Below, one piece after another: positions 1-8,203 of a stretch of DNA of 15,538 nucleotides. The DNA comes from an uncultured Lachnospiraceae bacterium. GTDB lineage: Bacteria > Bacillota > Clostridia > Lachnospirales > Lachnospiraceae. The notes under the pieces were generated by a model. That model saw only the letters and a list, made by a program, of their open reading frames with translations, did no database searches and was not told the DNA's origin. A program made the translations under genes and the position numbers. The stretch is from positions 1-15,538 of the forward strand of contig CANQEC010000034.1 in the NCBI GenBank assembly GCA_947594335.1, read 5' to 3'. The first letter of the stretch is position 1; each line of letters starts with the position of its first letter.

Positions 1-2
1 TA

Positions 3-1313
3 AAGTACTGCATGATTTCGGGAGCGCTTGATCTGAATCTGTACCAGGAATATGACGTAAAGAGAGGCCTTCGCGAGTCCGACGGAAAAGGCGTCCTGAC
101 TGGTCTGACAGAGATATCGGACGTTGTGGCATTTAAGACGGTAAACGGGCGGAAGGTCCCGATGGACGGGCAGCTTTATTATCAGGGCTATAATATCATG
201 GATCTCACGAAGGGATTCCAGGGAAGAAAGTTTAATTTTGAGGAGGTTACCTACCTCCTGCTGTTCGGAGCGCTGCCCAACGACCGGCAGCTGCAGGAAT
301 TTATTGATCTTTTAAGTCAGTACCGCGAGCTGCCGGATAAGTTTGTACGTGACGTCGTCATGAAGGCGCCGAGCATGGATATTATGAATGCCCTTCAGAA
401 AGGAGTTCTGACCCTCTATTCCTACGATGATAACCCGGATGACATCTCCATTCCGAATGTTCTGAAGCAGTCGCTTGAGCTGATCGCGACGCTGCCGCTG
501 ATCTCAGTATATGCGTACCACGCGTATCAGCATTACCATAACGACAAGAGCCTTGTCATCCGCTACCCGAAGCCGGAGCTCTCCACGGCGGAGAATATCC
601 TTCGGATTCTGAGGATAGACGGACGGTATACGGAGCTCGAGGCCAGGGTGCTTGACATCGCGCTGGTGATCCACGCAGAGCACGGCGGCGGAAACAATTC
701 CTCGTTCACGACGCATGTCGTTTCATCCACCGGCACGGATACATACTCCGCGATCGCGGCTTCGCTCGGCTCCCTGAAAGGACCGAAGCACGGCGGCGCG
801 AACCTCAAAGTGGAGAATATGTTCCGCGATATCAAGGCGAATGTCGCCGACTGGTCGGATGAGGGCATGATCCGGGAATATCTGATGAAGATCATCAACA
901 AGGAAGCGTTCGACGGGAGCGGCCTGATCTATGGAATGGGACATGCCGTATATACGCTGTCGGATCCGCGGGCCGTCATCCTGAAAGAATACGCGCGGAG
1001 TCTTTCCGAGGAAAAGGGGCGTACGGAGGAATTTGCGCTGTATGAGAGCGTGGAGCGCATCGCGTCGGAGCTGCTGACAAACCGCAAGCGGCTGCATAAG
1101 CCGATCTGCTGCAACGTGGACTTTTACAGCGGTTTTGTTTACTCAATGCTTGGGATCCCCAGGCAGATGTTTACCCCGATTTTTGCGATATCCCGTATTT
1201 CGGGCTGGTGCGCGCACAGGATCGAGGAGCTGGTCAATGAAGGAAAGATCATACGGCCCGCCTACAAGTACGTGGGACACCACAGAGAGTATGTGGAACT
1301 TCCGGGGAGATGA
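3..1313 (+). CDS. Citrate synthase (citrate/2-methylcitrate synthase family), 5' end cut by window edge
   Basis: Condenses acetyl-CoA with oxaloacetate to citrate in the cytoplasm; a 2-methylcitrate activity cannot be excluded. The reading frame is open to the left edge. The first ATG, at base 12, has no ribosome binding site, so the true start lies upstream and a short N-terminal piece is probably missing. Counting from that ATG (433 residues), the family's catalytic triad is visible: His224 in HAEHGGGNNSS, His311 in MGHAVY and Asp370 in CNVDFYSG. The segment GSLKGPKHGGAN (254-263) is also typical. The sequence resembles the clostridial type rather than the proteobacterial hexameric type. 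It ends 14 bases before the next gene, an ABC ATPase, so read-through transcription is possible, although a functional link to an exporter is not obvious. Confidence 0.9.
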   Translation, partial: KYCMISGALDLNLYQEYDVKRGLRESDGKGVLTGLTEISDVVAFKTVNGRKVPMDGQLYYQGYNIMDLTKGFQGRKFNFEEVTYLLLFGALPNDRQLQEFIDLLSQYRELPDKFVRDVVMKAPSMDIMNALQKGVLTLYSYDDNPDDISIPNVLKQSLELIATLPLISVYAYHAYQHYHNDKSLVIRYPKPELSTAENILRILRIDGRYTELEARVLDIALVIHAEHGGGNNSSFTTHVVSSTGTDTYSAIAASLGSLKGPKHGGANLKVENMFRDIKANVADWSDEGMIREYLMKIINKEAFDGSGLIYGMGHAVYTLSDPRAVILKEYARSLSEEKGRTEEFALYESVERIASELLTNRKRLHKPICCNVDFYSGFVYSMLGIPRQMFTPIFAISRISGWCAHRIEELVNEGKIIRPAYKYVGHHREYVELPGR

Positions 1314-1327
1314 CAGGAGGAAACCGG

Positions 1328-2035
1328 ATGCAGAACGCATTTGTAAAACTGGAGCATGTGACAAAGATCTACCGCATGGGCGAGGTTGAGATCCGCGCGG
1401 TGGACGGAATTGATTTTGAAATAGGAAAAGGCGAATTTACGGTGATTGTCGGTCCCAGCGGGGCCGGCAAGACGACCGTGCTGAATATTCTGGGAGGCAT
1501 GGATACGGCGAGCGGCGGGAGCGTATTTGTGGACGGGGAGGATATCGCGAAATATTCTCACCGGAAGCTGATCGGTTTCCGGCGCAACGACATAGGCTTT
1601 GTCTTCCAGTTTTATAATCTGATCCCAAATCTTACAGCGCTTGAAAATGTGGAGCTCGCGCTTCAGATCTGCAAAAATCCCCTGCGCGCCGACGAGGTGC
1701 TGCGGGAGGTCGGACTTGGAGAACGTCTCGGCAATTTCCCGGCGCAGCTTTCCGGAGGCGAGCAGCAGAGGGTTTCGATCGCCCGGGCGCTCGCGAAGAA
1801 CCCCAAGCTTCTGCTCTGTGATGAGCCGACGGGAGCGCTTGATTATCAGACGGGCAAAGCCATCCTGAAGCTGCTGCAGGATACCTGCCGGGAGAGGGGG
1901 ATGACGGTCATTGTCATCACGCACAATCTTGCGATCGCGCCGATGGCGGATCGTGTGATCCGGATCAGGAACGGGCGGGTCGCGGGCATGGAGCTCAACA
2001 GCCATCCGGTTCCGGTCGAGCAGATCGAATGGTAA
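1328..2035 (+). CDS. ABC transporter ATP-binding protein, LolD/MacB type
   Basis: Cytoplasmic ATPase subunit (235 residues) that powers the large FtsX-like permease encoded next. Motifs are complete: Walker A GPSGAGKTT at 42-50, Q-loop Gln94, signature LSGGEQQR at 141-148, Walker B LLLCDE at 161-166 with catalytic Glu166, D-loop region GALD at 169-172, and H-loop His199. I chose the ATG at 1328 because an AGGAGG at 1315-1320 sits seven bases upstream. An in-frame ATG at 1310 overlaps the citrate synthase stop, adds six residues and has no suitable ribosome binding site. The family exports or mechanically couples substrates rather than importing them (antibiotic efflux, lipoprotein release, cell-wall hydrolase control). 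The substrate here is unknown. A 58-base gap separates it from the permease gene. Confidence 0.93.
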   Translation: MQNAFVKLEHVTKIYRMGEVEIRAVDGIDFEIGKGEFTVIVGPSGAGKTTVLNILGGMDTASGGSVFVDGEDIAKYSHRKLIGFRRNDIGFVFQFYNLIPNLTALENVELALQICKNPLRADEVLREVGLGERLGNFPAQLSGGEQQRVSIARALAKNPKLLLCDEPTGALDYQTGKAILKLLQDTCRERGMTVIVITHNLAIAPMADRVIRIRNGRVAGMELNSHPVPVEQIEW

Positions 2036-2067
2036 AGGGACTATGCGGGAAGGAAAGAAAAGCAGGT

Positions 2068-2097
2068 ATGCAATCTGAATTAGATGGTGACGTATGA
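2068..2097 (+). promoter_or_regulatory. Possible 9-codon leader ORF overlapping the permease start (ATGA)
   Basis: A short frame encoding MQSELDGDV ends with a TGA whose first two bases are shared with the permease ATG, giving the ATGA overlap (2094-2097) typical of translational coupling. The permease start itself has only a weak upstream purine stretch (GGTGA), so re-initiation after this mini-ORF would explain how it is translated. The mini-ORF has a purine-rich region upstream (2048-2066), but no ideal spacing. This may be chance. Confidence 0.25.
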
Positions 2098-5000
2098 AGA
2101 AGAAAGCGTTAAAGAAAGAGTTCCGGACCGAGGTCAAAAAGAGTCTGAACCGTTTTTTATCCATATTTTTTATTGCGGCAATGGGAGTTGCCTTTTATTC
2201 GGGGATTCAGGCGGCCGCTCCTGATATGAAAATCACAGGGGACAGTTATTTTGACGACAGCAGCCTGATGGATATCAGGGTGATCAGCACGCTCGGAATT
2301 ACAGAAAATGATATCGCGGCGCTTGAGGAGCTTGAAGGCGTAGCCCTTGCGGAGGGGACGTACCAGGAGGATGTCTTTTCGGGGGAAGGAGAAAACCGGA
2401 GTGTGCTGCGGATAGAGTCTCTGCCCGAAAAGGTAAACCATCCCGCCGCGGAGGAGGGCAGGCTGCCGCAGGATCCGGGGGACTGTTTCCTTGATTCCGC
2501 CTATGCGCGCGAGTATGGATACAAGGTGGGGGACGTTCTGAAAATCGATTTCCCGGAGGACGGAAAAGACAGCCAGCTTGTAAGGGACACGTACACGGTC
2601 TGCGGCCTGGGAAACAGCCCGGTCTATATAGCCTTTGAACGGGGGAGCACGACGCTTGGAAACGGAGAAGTGGCGGGCTTTGCCTATGTTGTCCCGGAAG
2701 ATTTCGATGTGAAAGCATACAGTATGGCCTATGTGCTGGTGGACGGCGCGAAGGAAATGATGGCCTACACAGATGAGTATGACGATGCGGTTGAGGCTGT
2801 ATCGGACAGGATCGAAACGATCCAGGATATGCGCTGCGAGCTGCGGTATGACGAGGTGATGGAGGAAGCCGAATCTGAGCTTGAGGAAGGGAAGCAGGAG
2901 CTTGAGGACGGCAAAGCGGAGCTTGAGGACGCGAAGCAGGAGCTGGCGGACGCCGAGAGCGAAGCCGAGTCTGAGCTTTCCGAGGCGGAATCCGAGCTGA
3001 CCGAGGGCGAATCCGAGCTGGCGGACGGAAAACAGGAGCTTGAGGATGCAAAGCAGGAGGTCGCCGAGGCAGAATCCGAGCTGATCGAGGGCGAATCCGA
3101 GCTGGCCGAAAAGGAAGCGGAACTAAATGACGGACTTGCGCAGCTTGAGGATGCGAAAAAGACGCTCACGGACGGCGAGGCGTCCTGGAAGTCCGGACAG
3201 GCTCAGTATAAGAAGGAGGCCTCCGCCGCAAAAAAGGAGCTTGCAGCTGCTCAGAAGCAGATTGATGAAGGCCGAAAGGAATTAAAAAAGGGCCGGAAAG
3301 AATACCGTAAGAGCAAGAAACAGCTGGAAGAAGGAGAGAAAGCGTATAACGACGGCATAAGCCAGATGGAGCAGGCGCAGTCGGAGTACGATGCCGGGAT
3401 GGCGCAGCTTGCCGAGGGGCAGGCTCAGTACGACGCGGGTGCCGCGACCCTTGAAGAAAACCAGAAACAGTACGATGCCGGGATGGCGCAGCTTGCCGAA
3501 GGACAGGCCCAGTACGACGCGGGTGCCGCAGAACTTGCCGGCGCGCAGGCTCAGTATGACGAGGGAGCGGCAGCCCTGGCAGAGTATGAGGAGGCAAAGG
3601 CGGCACTTGAGGAACTCGGACAGTCGATCGAAGGACTGAAGGGAACGATCAGCGAAAAAGAGAGCCAGAGGAACGATCTGCAGGGACAGCTGGATGCCCT
3701 GAAGAGCCTGCAGGGAAGCAGCCCGGCAAAAATCCAGGAGGATTCGGAAGTAGATTCCGGGGAGGACGAATCGGAGGAAGAGCCGGAGGAGACAGAGGCT
3801 CCCCCCAAAGAGGAGGATCACAGTCAGGAGATCGCGCAGCTTGAGGCTCAGATCGCCGGACTGGACGCGGAGATCGCGGGATCAAAGGAGACGCTGGGCG
3901 CGATGGAGGAGCAGCTTGCCGGAGGACAGGCGTCTCTGGAGGCGAGAAAGCCGGAGATTGACGCACTTTCGGCGCAGCTTGCCGAAGCGAAGGCGCAGCT
4001 TGACGCCGGCTACGCGGAGCTTGCGGCCTCAAAGGAAGTGCTTGACGCGACGGCCGCGCAGCTTGCCGGGGCGAAGGCACAGCTTGACGCCGGTTATGCG
4101 GAACTTGCCGCCTCGAAAGAGGAGCTTGACGCCGGCTATGCGGAGCTTGCGGCCGCGAAGGAACAGATCGATGCCGGTCTGACGGAGCTGGAAAACAGCG
4201 GGAAACAGATCGCGCAGGGAAAAAAGGAGCTGAAAGCGGCAAAGAAGCAGATTAATGCCTCGAAGAAAGAGCTTGACGCGGGCCAGAAAGAGGTGGACGC
4301 CGGCTATAAGGAACTGGAGGACGCCAAAAAAGAGCTGGATGACGCGCGCAAAGAGCTGGATAACGGATGGGCCGAGTGGAACAGTTCTCAGGCGGAGGCG
4401 CTTGACGGACAGAGGCAGATCGAGGAAGCGAAGAAAGAACTTGCGGACGGCTGGAGCGAGCTTGCGGATGCGAAGCAGGAGATCGCGGACGGAGAAAAAG
4501 AGATCGCGGAGAATGAGCAGAAGCTTGCGGACGGCTGGAAGGATTACGAGGAAGGAAAACAGACCGCGGAAAAAGAGATCGCGGATGCGAAGAAAAAGAT
4601 TGCGGACGCGGAGCAGGAAATTGCGGATGCGGAGGAAGAGATCGCGGACGGAGAAGAAGAGATCGCCAAGATCAAGGTTCCCGAATGGTACATCTATAAC
4701 CGGGACTCCCTCCCGGAAAATACCGGATTTGGGGAGAACGCGGAGCGCATGTCAAACATCGGAGAAGTGTTCCCAGTGCTGTTCTTCCTTGTGGCTGCTC
4801 TGATCAGCCTCACGACCATGACAAGGATGGTAGAGGAGGAGCGCACGCAGATCGGAACGCTCAAGGCGCTCGGGTATGATAAGGGAGCAATCGCCTCCAA
4901 GTATCTGAAATATGCGTTTTACGCGACGCTCGGCGGAAGCGTTTTCGGGATTTTGTTCGGGGAAAAGATATTCCCCTGGGTGATCATTACAGCCTACGGA

Positions 5001-6374
5001 ATTATGTACCAGCATCTCCCGGCGGTTCTGGTTCCCTACAACTGGAAATTCGGACTTGTCGCGGCGGCGGTCGCGATGTTCTGTACGCTGGCCGCGACGT
5101 TTTCGGCCTGCCGGCGCGAGCTGAGGGCTGTACCCGCCGCCCTCATGAGACCGCCCGCTCCGAAACAGGGCAAGCGTGTCCTGCTTGAGTATCTCCCGTT
5201 TCTCTGGAAACCTTTGAGCTTTTCGTGGAAATCGACGATGAGGAATCTTTTCCGCTACAAAAAGCGGTTCCTGATGACAGTCATCGGGATCGGAGGATGC
5301 ATGGGGCTGCTGCTTGTGGGATACGGGCTGCGCGATTCAATCATGGATGTTGCGGTTCTGCAGTTTGACGAGCTCCAGCACTACGAAGCCATGCTGATCC
5401 TCGATACGGATGAGGATGAGGAGGAGCAGCAGAAGGTGATACAGGCCGTAGAGGAGAATGACCAGGTCAGTCTGTCGTCCCTTGCTTACATGCAGAAGGT
5501 CGATGTAAAGCCGGAGCATGAGAAGAAGAAACAGAAAGAGTGGTCGGCTTATCTGGAAGTCGTGAAATCGCAGGAGGATGTGGATCAGCTGTTTACGTTC
5601 CGCAGCAGGGAGACGAAGGAGCCGTATGAGATTGATGACAGCGGGGCGATTGTGACGGAAAAGATAGCCGGGGAATTCGGGCTGCAGCCGGGCGGACATA
5701 TTCTGGTAGAGGATGAAGATAACGGGATACGGTCCATTCCGATCGCCCATATCTGCGAGAATTACCTGTCGCATTACATTTATCTGACCCCGGCGCTGTA
5801 TGAATCTGTGTTCGAAAAAGAGCCGGAGTACAACAGTGTTCTGATGATTGCCGGCAGCGGCCGTCAGGAAGAGCTTCAGGATATCGGAACCAGGCTGCTG
5901 GAATATGACGCGACCCTGAATATATCGTACACCTACACGCTTGCGGATCAGCTCAACAATATGCTGAGCGCTCTTGACATTGTCATGATCGTACTGATCG
6001 TCTCGGCCGGAATGCTTGCGTTTGTCGTGCTCTACAACCTGAACAATATCAACATCAATGAAAGAAAGCGGGAGCTCGCGACGCTCAAGGTTCTGGGCTT
6101 TTACGACGGCGAAGTGGGGGCGTATGTATACCGTGAGAATATCGTTCTGACGTTTGTGGGAGCGTTTCTCGGGATATTCATCGGCAAGTTCCTGCACAGC
6201 TTCGTCATCCTGACGGTAGAGGTCGATTCCTGCATGTTCGGGAGGAATATCAAGCCGATGAGTTATCTGTACGGTGTGCTGTACACGGTTGCGTTTTCAG
6301 TCATTGTGAATGCGGTCATGTACTTCAAGCTGAAGAAGATTGATATGGTGGAATCACTAAAAAGCATTGAGTAA
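2094..6374 (+). CDS. Giant FtsX-like ABC transporter permease with ~600-residue extracellular coiled-coil insert
   Basis: Membrane partner of the preceding ATPase, 1426 residues against roughly 400-900 for common MacB/FtsX permeases. Order: a basic N-terminus; TM1 about 20-40; a first extracellular domain about 43-252; a coiled coil 254-861 rich in Glu, Lys, Ala, Leu and Asp; TM2 892-909; TM3 about 927-948; TM4 about 984-1006; a linker with VPAALMRP; TM5 about 1058-1080; a second extracellular domain about 1081-1292; TM6 1293-1317; TM7 about 1350-1370; TM8 about 1391-1412. Both TM2 and TM6 are followed by the FtsX-type ELATLKVLG-like segment (QIGTLKALG and ELATLKVLG). The coil is split by an acidic Ser/Glu/Pro linker (541-578). 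The start at 2094 is fixed by an in-frame stop just upstream and by TM1. The topology places the coil outside the cell. Function and substrate are unknown; a mechanical or cell-wall role is inference. Confidence 0.9.
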   Translation: MKKKALKKEFRTEVKKSLNRFLSIFFIAAMGVAFYSGIQAAAPDMKITGDSYFDDSSLMDIRVISTLGITENDIAALEELEGVALAEGTYQEDVFSGEGENRSVLRIESLPEKVNHPAAEEGRLPQDPGDCFLDSAYAREYGYKVGDVLKIDFPEDGKDSQLVRDTYTVCGLGNSPVYIAFERGSTTLGNGEVAGFAYVVPEDFDVKAYSMAYVLVDGAKEMMAYTDEYDDAVEAVSDRIETIQDMRCELRYDEVMEEAESELEEGKQELEDGKAELEDAKQELADAESEAESELSEAESELTEGESELADGKQELEDAKQEVAEAESELIEGESELAEKEAELNDGLAQLEDAKKTLTDGEASWKSGQAQYKKEASAAKKELAAAQKQIDEGRKELKKGRKEYRKSKKQLEEGEKAYNDGISQMEQAQSEYDAGMAQLAEGQAQYDAGAATLEENQKQYDAGMAQLAEGQAQYDAGAAELAGAQAQYDEGAAALAEYEEAKAALEELGQSIEGLKGTISEKESQRNDLQGQLDALKSLQGSSPAKIQEDSEVDSGEDESEEEPEETEAPPKEEDHSQEIAQLEAQIAGLDAEIAGSKETLGAMEEQLAGGQASLEARKPEIDALSAQLAEAKAQLDAGYAELAASKEVLDATAAQLAGAKAQLDAGYAELAASKEELDAGYAELAAAKEQIDAGLTELENSGKQIAQGKKELKAAKKQINASKKELDAGQKEVDAGYKELEDAKKELDDARKELDNGWAEWNSSQAEALDGQRQIEEAKKELADGWSELADAKQEIADGEKEIAENEQKLADGWKDYEEGKQTAEKEIADAKKKIADAEQEIADAEEEIADGEEEIAKIKVPEWYIYNRDSLPENTGFGENAERMSNIGEVFPVLFFLVAALISLTTMTRMVEEERTQIGTLKALGYDKGAIASKYLKYAFYATLGGSVFGILFGEKIFPWVIITAYGIMYQHLPAVLVPYNWKFGLVAAAVAMFCTLAATFSACRRELRAVPAALMRPPAPKQGKRVLLEYLPFLWKPLSFSWKSTMRNLFRYKKRFLMTVIGIGGCMGLLLVGYGLRDSIMDVAVLQFDELQHYEAMLILDTDEDEEEQQKVIQAVEENDQVSLSSLAYMQKVDVKPEHEKKKQKEWSAYLEVVKSQEDVDQLFTFRSRETKEPYEIDDSGAIVTEKIAGEFGLQPGGHILVEDEDNGIRSIPIAHICENYLSHYIYLTPALYESVFEKEPEYNSVLMIAGSGRQEELQDIGTRLLEYDATLNISYTYTLADQLNNMLSALDIVMIVLIVSAGMLAFVVLYNLNNININERKRELATLKVLGFYDGEVGAYVYRENIVLTFVGAFLGIFIGKFLHSFVILTVEVDSCMFGRNIKPMSYLYGVLYTVAFSVIVNAVMYFKLKKIDMVESLKSIE
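3387..3533 (+). repeat. Two 84-bp-spaced near-identical coding repeats in the coiled coil (first set)
   Basis: The 60 bases from 3387 and the 60 bases from 3471 encode the same 20 residues, beginning YDAGMAQLAEGQ. They differ at only four positions, all third codon positions and all synonymous. The 84-base period equals 28 codons, or four heptads, so a copy unit preserves coiled-coil register. Confidence 0.85.
3972..4163 (+). repeat. Second set of 84-bp-spaced coding repeats in the coiled coil
   Basis: The segments starting at 3972 and 4056 encode closely similar stretches around AQLAxAKAQLDAGYAELAAS, again offset by 84 bases (28 codons). A further half-unit of 14 residues (LDAGYAELAA) follows from about 4119. 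This lies in the second coil arm, while the first repeat set lies in the first arm. Confidence 0.8.
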
Positions 6375-6381
6375 ACAGAAA

Positions 6382-6409
6382 TTGACAAAAACATTGATAC
6401 AATTATGAT
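6382..6409 (+). promoter_or_regulatory. Near-consensus sigma-A-type promoter pointing into the hairpin
   Basis: TTGACA (6382-6387) and TATGAT (6404-6409) are separated by 16 bases. The predicted start, near 6416, would run straight into the hairpin at 6422-6454 and then antisense to the transketolase C-half gene. No + strand gene follows for more than 5 kb, so if active it would make a short or antisense RNA. Confidence 0.4.
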
Positions 6410-6421
6410 CAGCGCAAAAAG

Positions 6422-6454
6422 AAACTGCCGCCACTTGCAAAGTGGCGGCAGTTT
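6422..6454. terminator. Perfect 15-bp hairpin, terminator between convergent units
   Basis: The arms 6422-6436 and 6440-6454 are exact complements around a three-base loop (GCA). Reading leftwards, the hairpin is followed by TTTCTTTTT, so it is a strong intrinsic terminator for the transketolase operon, 38 bases past its stop. Rightwards it is followed only by TTTAG, so it is probably weaker for the permease, though it may act in both directions. Confidence 0.85.
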
Positions 6455-6491
6455 AGATAAATTCTAAATTCCAAAGTCACTGGCGGGCTGT

Positions 6492-7376
6492 TTACAGCCA
6501 GGCCTTTACCTGCTCGTAGATTCCCTTGCCGTCCAGCTTGTATTTCTCAATCAGGGCGGCGGCTGTGCCGGATTCTCCGAACACATCCTGGATGCCGATT
6601 TTGAGCACAGGCGTCGGAGCCTTCGCGCAGAGCGCGTCGCAGACTGCGCTTCCGAGTCCGCCGATCACAGAGTGCTCTTCTACGGTGACGACCTTTCCGG
6701 TGGCTTTTGCGGCCTCGACGACTAGATCCTCGTCGAGCGGCTTGATCGTGTGAATGTTGATGACCTTTGCGGATACGCCGTCTTTTGCGAGCATCTCTGC
6801 CGCTTCAAGGGCTCCGCTTACACACAGGCCGGTCGCGACGATCGTTACGTCCGTGCCTTCACGGAGTACGATGCCTTTGCCGAGTTCAAACTTGTAGTCG
6901 GGGTTTGTGTTGATGACCGGGACTGCGAGACGGCCAAAACGCAGGTAAACCGGGCCTTCGTGCTCGAAAGCGGCCTCAACCGCGGCCTTTGCCTCAATAT
7001 CGTCGTTGCACTGGTGGGACGCGCCGTCCTCGCCTACGGAGATACCGGCGTGGGTAGCGCCGATCTTGACGTTCATGTGCGGATAGCCGATGGAGTTGCG
7101 GACCTGCTCAAACGCACGGCCTGAAGCGAACATTGCGAAGGTACTCGCGAACGGCACCTTGCCTGTTGTGGAGAGACCGGCCGCGATGCCCATCATGTTG
7201 CATTCCGCGATACCGCAGTCGATGTGGCGCTCCGGGAACGCCTTCTTGAATGTTCCTGTTTTGGTGGCTCCTGCGAGGTCAGCGTCGAGGACCACGAGAT
7301 TCTCATGCTTTTTGCCAAGCTCAACAAGCGCGTTTCCGTAGCTCTCTCTGGTAGCGATCTTTTTTACTTCTGACAT
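6492..7376 (-). CDS. Transketolase, C-terminal subunit
   Basis: C-terminal half (294 residues) of a split transketolase: the pyrimidine-binding and C-terminal domains that pair with the N-terminal subunit encoded just upstream. Transketolase moves two-carbon units between ketose and aldose phosphates (D-xylulose 5-P, ribose 5-P, erythrose 4-P) in the cytoplasm using thiamine diphosphate. The cofactor-activating glutamate is Glu58 in CGIAECNMMGIAAG. Other family marks are DADLAGATKT (31-40) and the later VTVEEHSVIGGLGSA segment. Its ATG lies 13 bases inside the end of the N-subunit gene, preceded by GGGGGAAG within that gene, so the two are likely translationally coupled at equal amounts. It is the last gene of the leftward unit and is followed by the 6422-6454 terminator. 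Here it would consume the D-xylulose 5-P made by the ascorbate pathway. Confidence 0.93.
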   Translation of the reverse strand: MSEVKKIATRESYGNALVELGKKHENLVVLDADLAGATKTGTFKKAFPERHIDCGIAECNMMGIAAGLSTTGKVPFASTFAMFASGRAFEQVRNSIGYPHMNVKIGATHAGISVGEDGASHQCNDDIEAKAAVEAAFEHEGPVYLRFGRLAVPVINTNPDYKFELGKGIVLREGTDVTIVATGLCVSGALEAAEMLAKDGVSAKVINIHTIKPLDEDLVVEAAKATGKVVTVEEHSVIGGLGSAVCDALCAKAPTPVLKIGIQDVFGESGTAAALIEKYKLDGKGIYEQVKAWL

Positions 7377-8203
7377 AATGCTTCCCCCACTTTCTCTAAA
7401 TCTGCCATGGCGACTGCGTACTGCTCGTCATTCGGAGCAACTCCGTGCCAGGACGCCTGATTCTCCATAAAGGAGACGCCTTTGCCCTTGACTGTCTTCA
7501 TGACGATCGCGGTCGGCATTCCTTTTACGGTTCTCGCTTCTGCGAAAGCGGCGCGAAGCTGATCCATATCATTGCCGTCGGCTACGTTGATCACATGGAA
7601 GTTAAAGGCTTCGAATTTCTTGTCGATCGGGTACGGGGAGCATACGTCGGCGATGTTTCCGTCGATCTGAAGCCCGTTGTTGTCAACGATCACTACAAGG
7701 TTGTCAAGCTTTCTGTGGCCCGCGAACATGGCGGCTTCCCATACCTGGCCTTCCTGGATCTCACCGTCTCCGAGCAGCGTGTAAACACGGTACTCTTTTT
7801 TGTCCATCTTTCCCGCGAGAGCCATGCCGACTGCCGCGGAGATGCCCTGGCCCAGCGAGCCTGAGGACATGTCGATGCCCGGGATGTGCTGCATGCAGGG
7901 ATGTCCCTGGAGATGGGAACCGAGCTTGCGGAGCGTCGTCAGATCCTCAACCGGGAAATATCCCCTGTGCGCCATGGCGGAGTAGTAGCCCGGAGCCGTG
8001 TGGCCCTTTGAGAGAACGAAGCGGTCTCTGTCGGGATTCTTCGGATCCTTCGGGTCAATGTTCATTTCTTCAAAATACAGGTACGTAAATACATCTGCGG
8101 CGGAAAGAGATCCGCCCGGATGGCCGGCCTTTGCGCTGTGTACCGCTGTCACGATACCTTTGCGAACCTCGTTCGCCATTTTTTGTAATTCCAGAGTCGT
8201 CAT
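7364..8203 (-). CDS. Transketolase, N-terminal subunit
   Basis: N-terminal, diphosphate-binding half (279 residues) of a split transketolase. Visible motifs: GHPGGSLSAAD from 27 (His28), LSKGHTAPGYY (64-74, His68), and the thiamine diphosphate/metal motif running from GDG (145-147) to NN (175-176). The frame is open well upstream, into the 4-epimerase gene, but family alignment and an AAAGGA nine bases ahead put the start at 8203 (MTTLELQKMANEV). The out-of-frame ATG five codon-positions earlier is followed at once by TAA and is not used. It lies 83 bases after the 4-epimerase gene and overlaps the C-subunit by 13 bases. Carrying a transketolase pair in a pentulose-generating operon fits a host that metabolises pentose phosphates by the non-oxidative route. 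Confidence 0.94.
   Translation of the reverse strand: MTTLELQKMANEVRKGIVTAVHSAKAGHPGGSLSAADVFTYLYFEEMNIDPKDPKNPDRDRFVLSKGHTAPGYYSAMAHRGYFPVEDLTTLRKLGSHLQGHPCMQHIPGIDMSSGSLGQGISAAVGMALAGKMDKKEYRVYTLLGDGEIQEGQVWEAAMFAGHRKLDNLVVIVDNNGLQIDGNIADVCSPYPIDKKFEAFNFHVINVADGNDMDQLRAAFAEARTVKGMPTAIVMKTVKGKGVSFMENQASWHGVAPNDEQYAVAMADLEKVGEALCQK

Noticed and set aside
1310..1327. Earlier ATG for the ABC ATPase overlapping the citrate synthase stop
   Set aside because: The AGGAGG at 1315-1320 is correctly placed only for the ATG at 1328.
2299..4242. Long minus-strand open frames rich in Ser, Pro and Arg opposite the permease coiled coil
   Set aside because: They are shadows of the low-complexity Glu/Ala/Lys/Leu codons on the + strand, with no ribosome binding sites or family motifs.
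4255..4803. Arg/Lys-rich + strand frame of 182 codons inside the permease
   Set aside because: It is an out-of-frame reading of the same repetitive coil sequence; composition is implausible for a protein.
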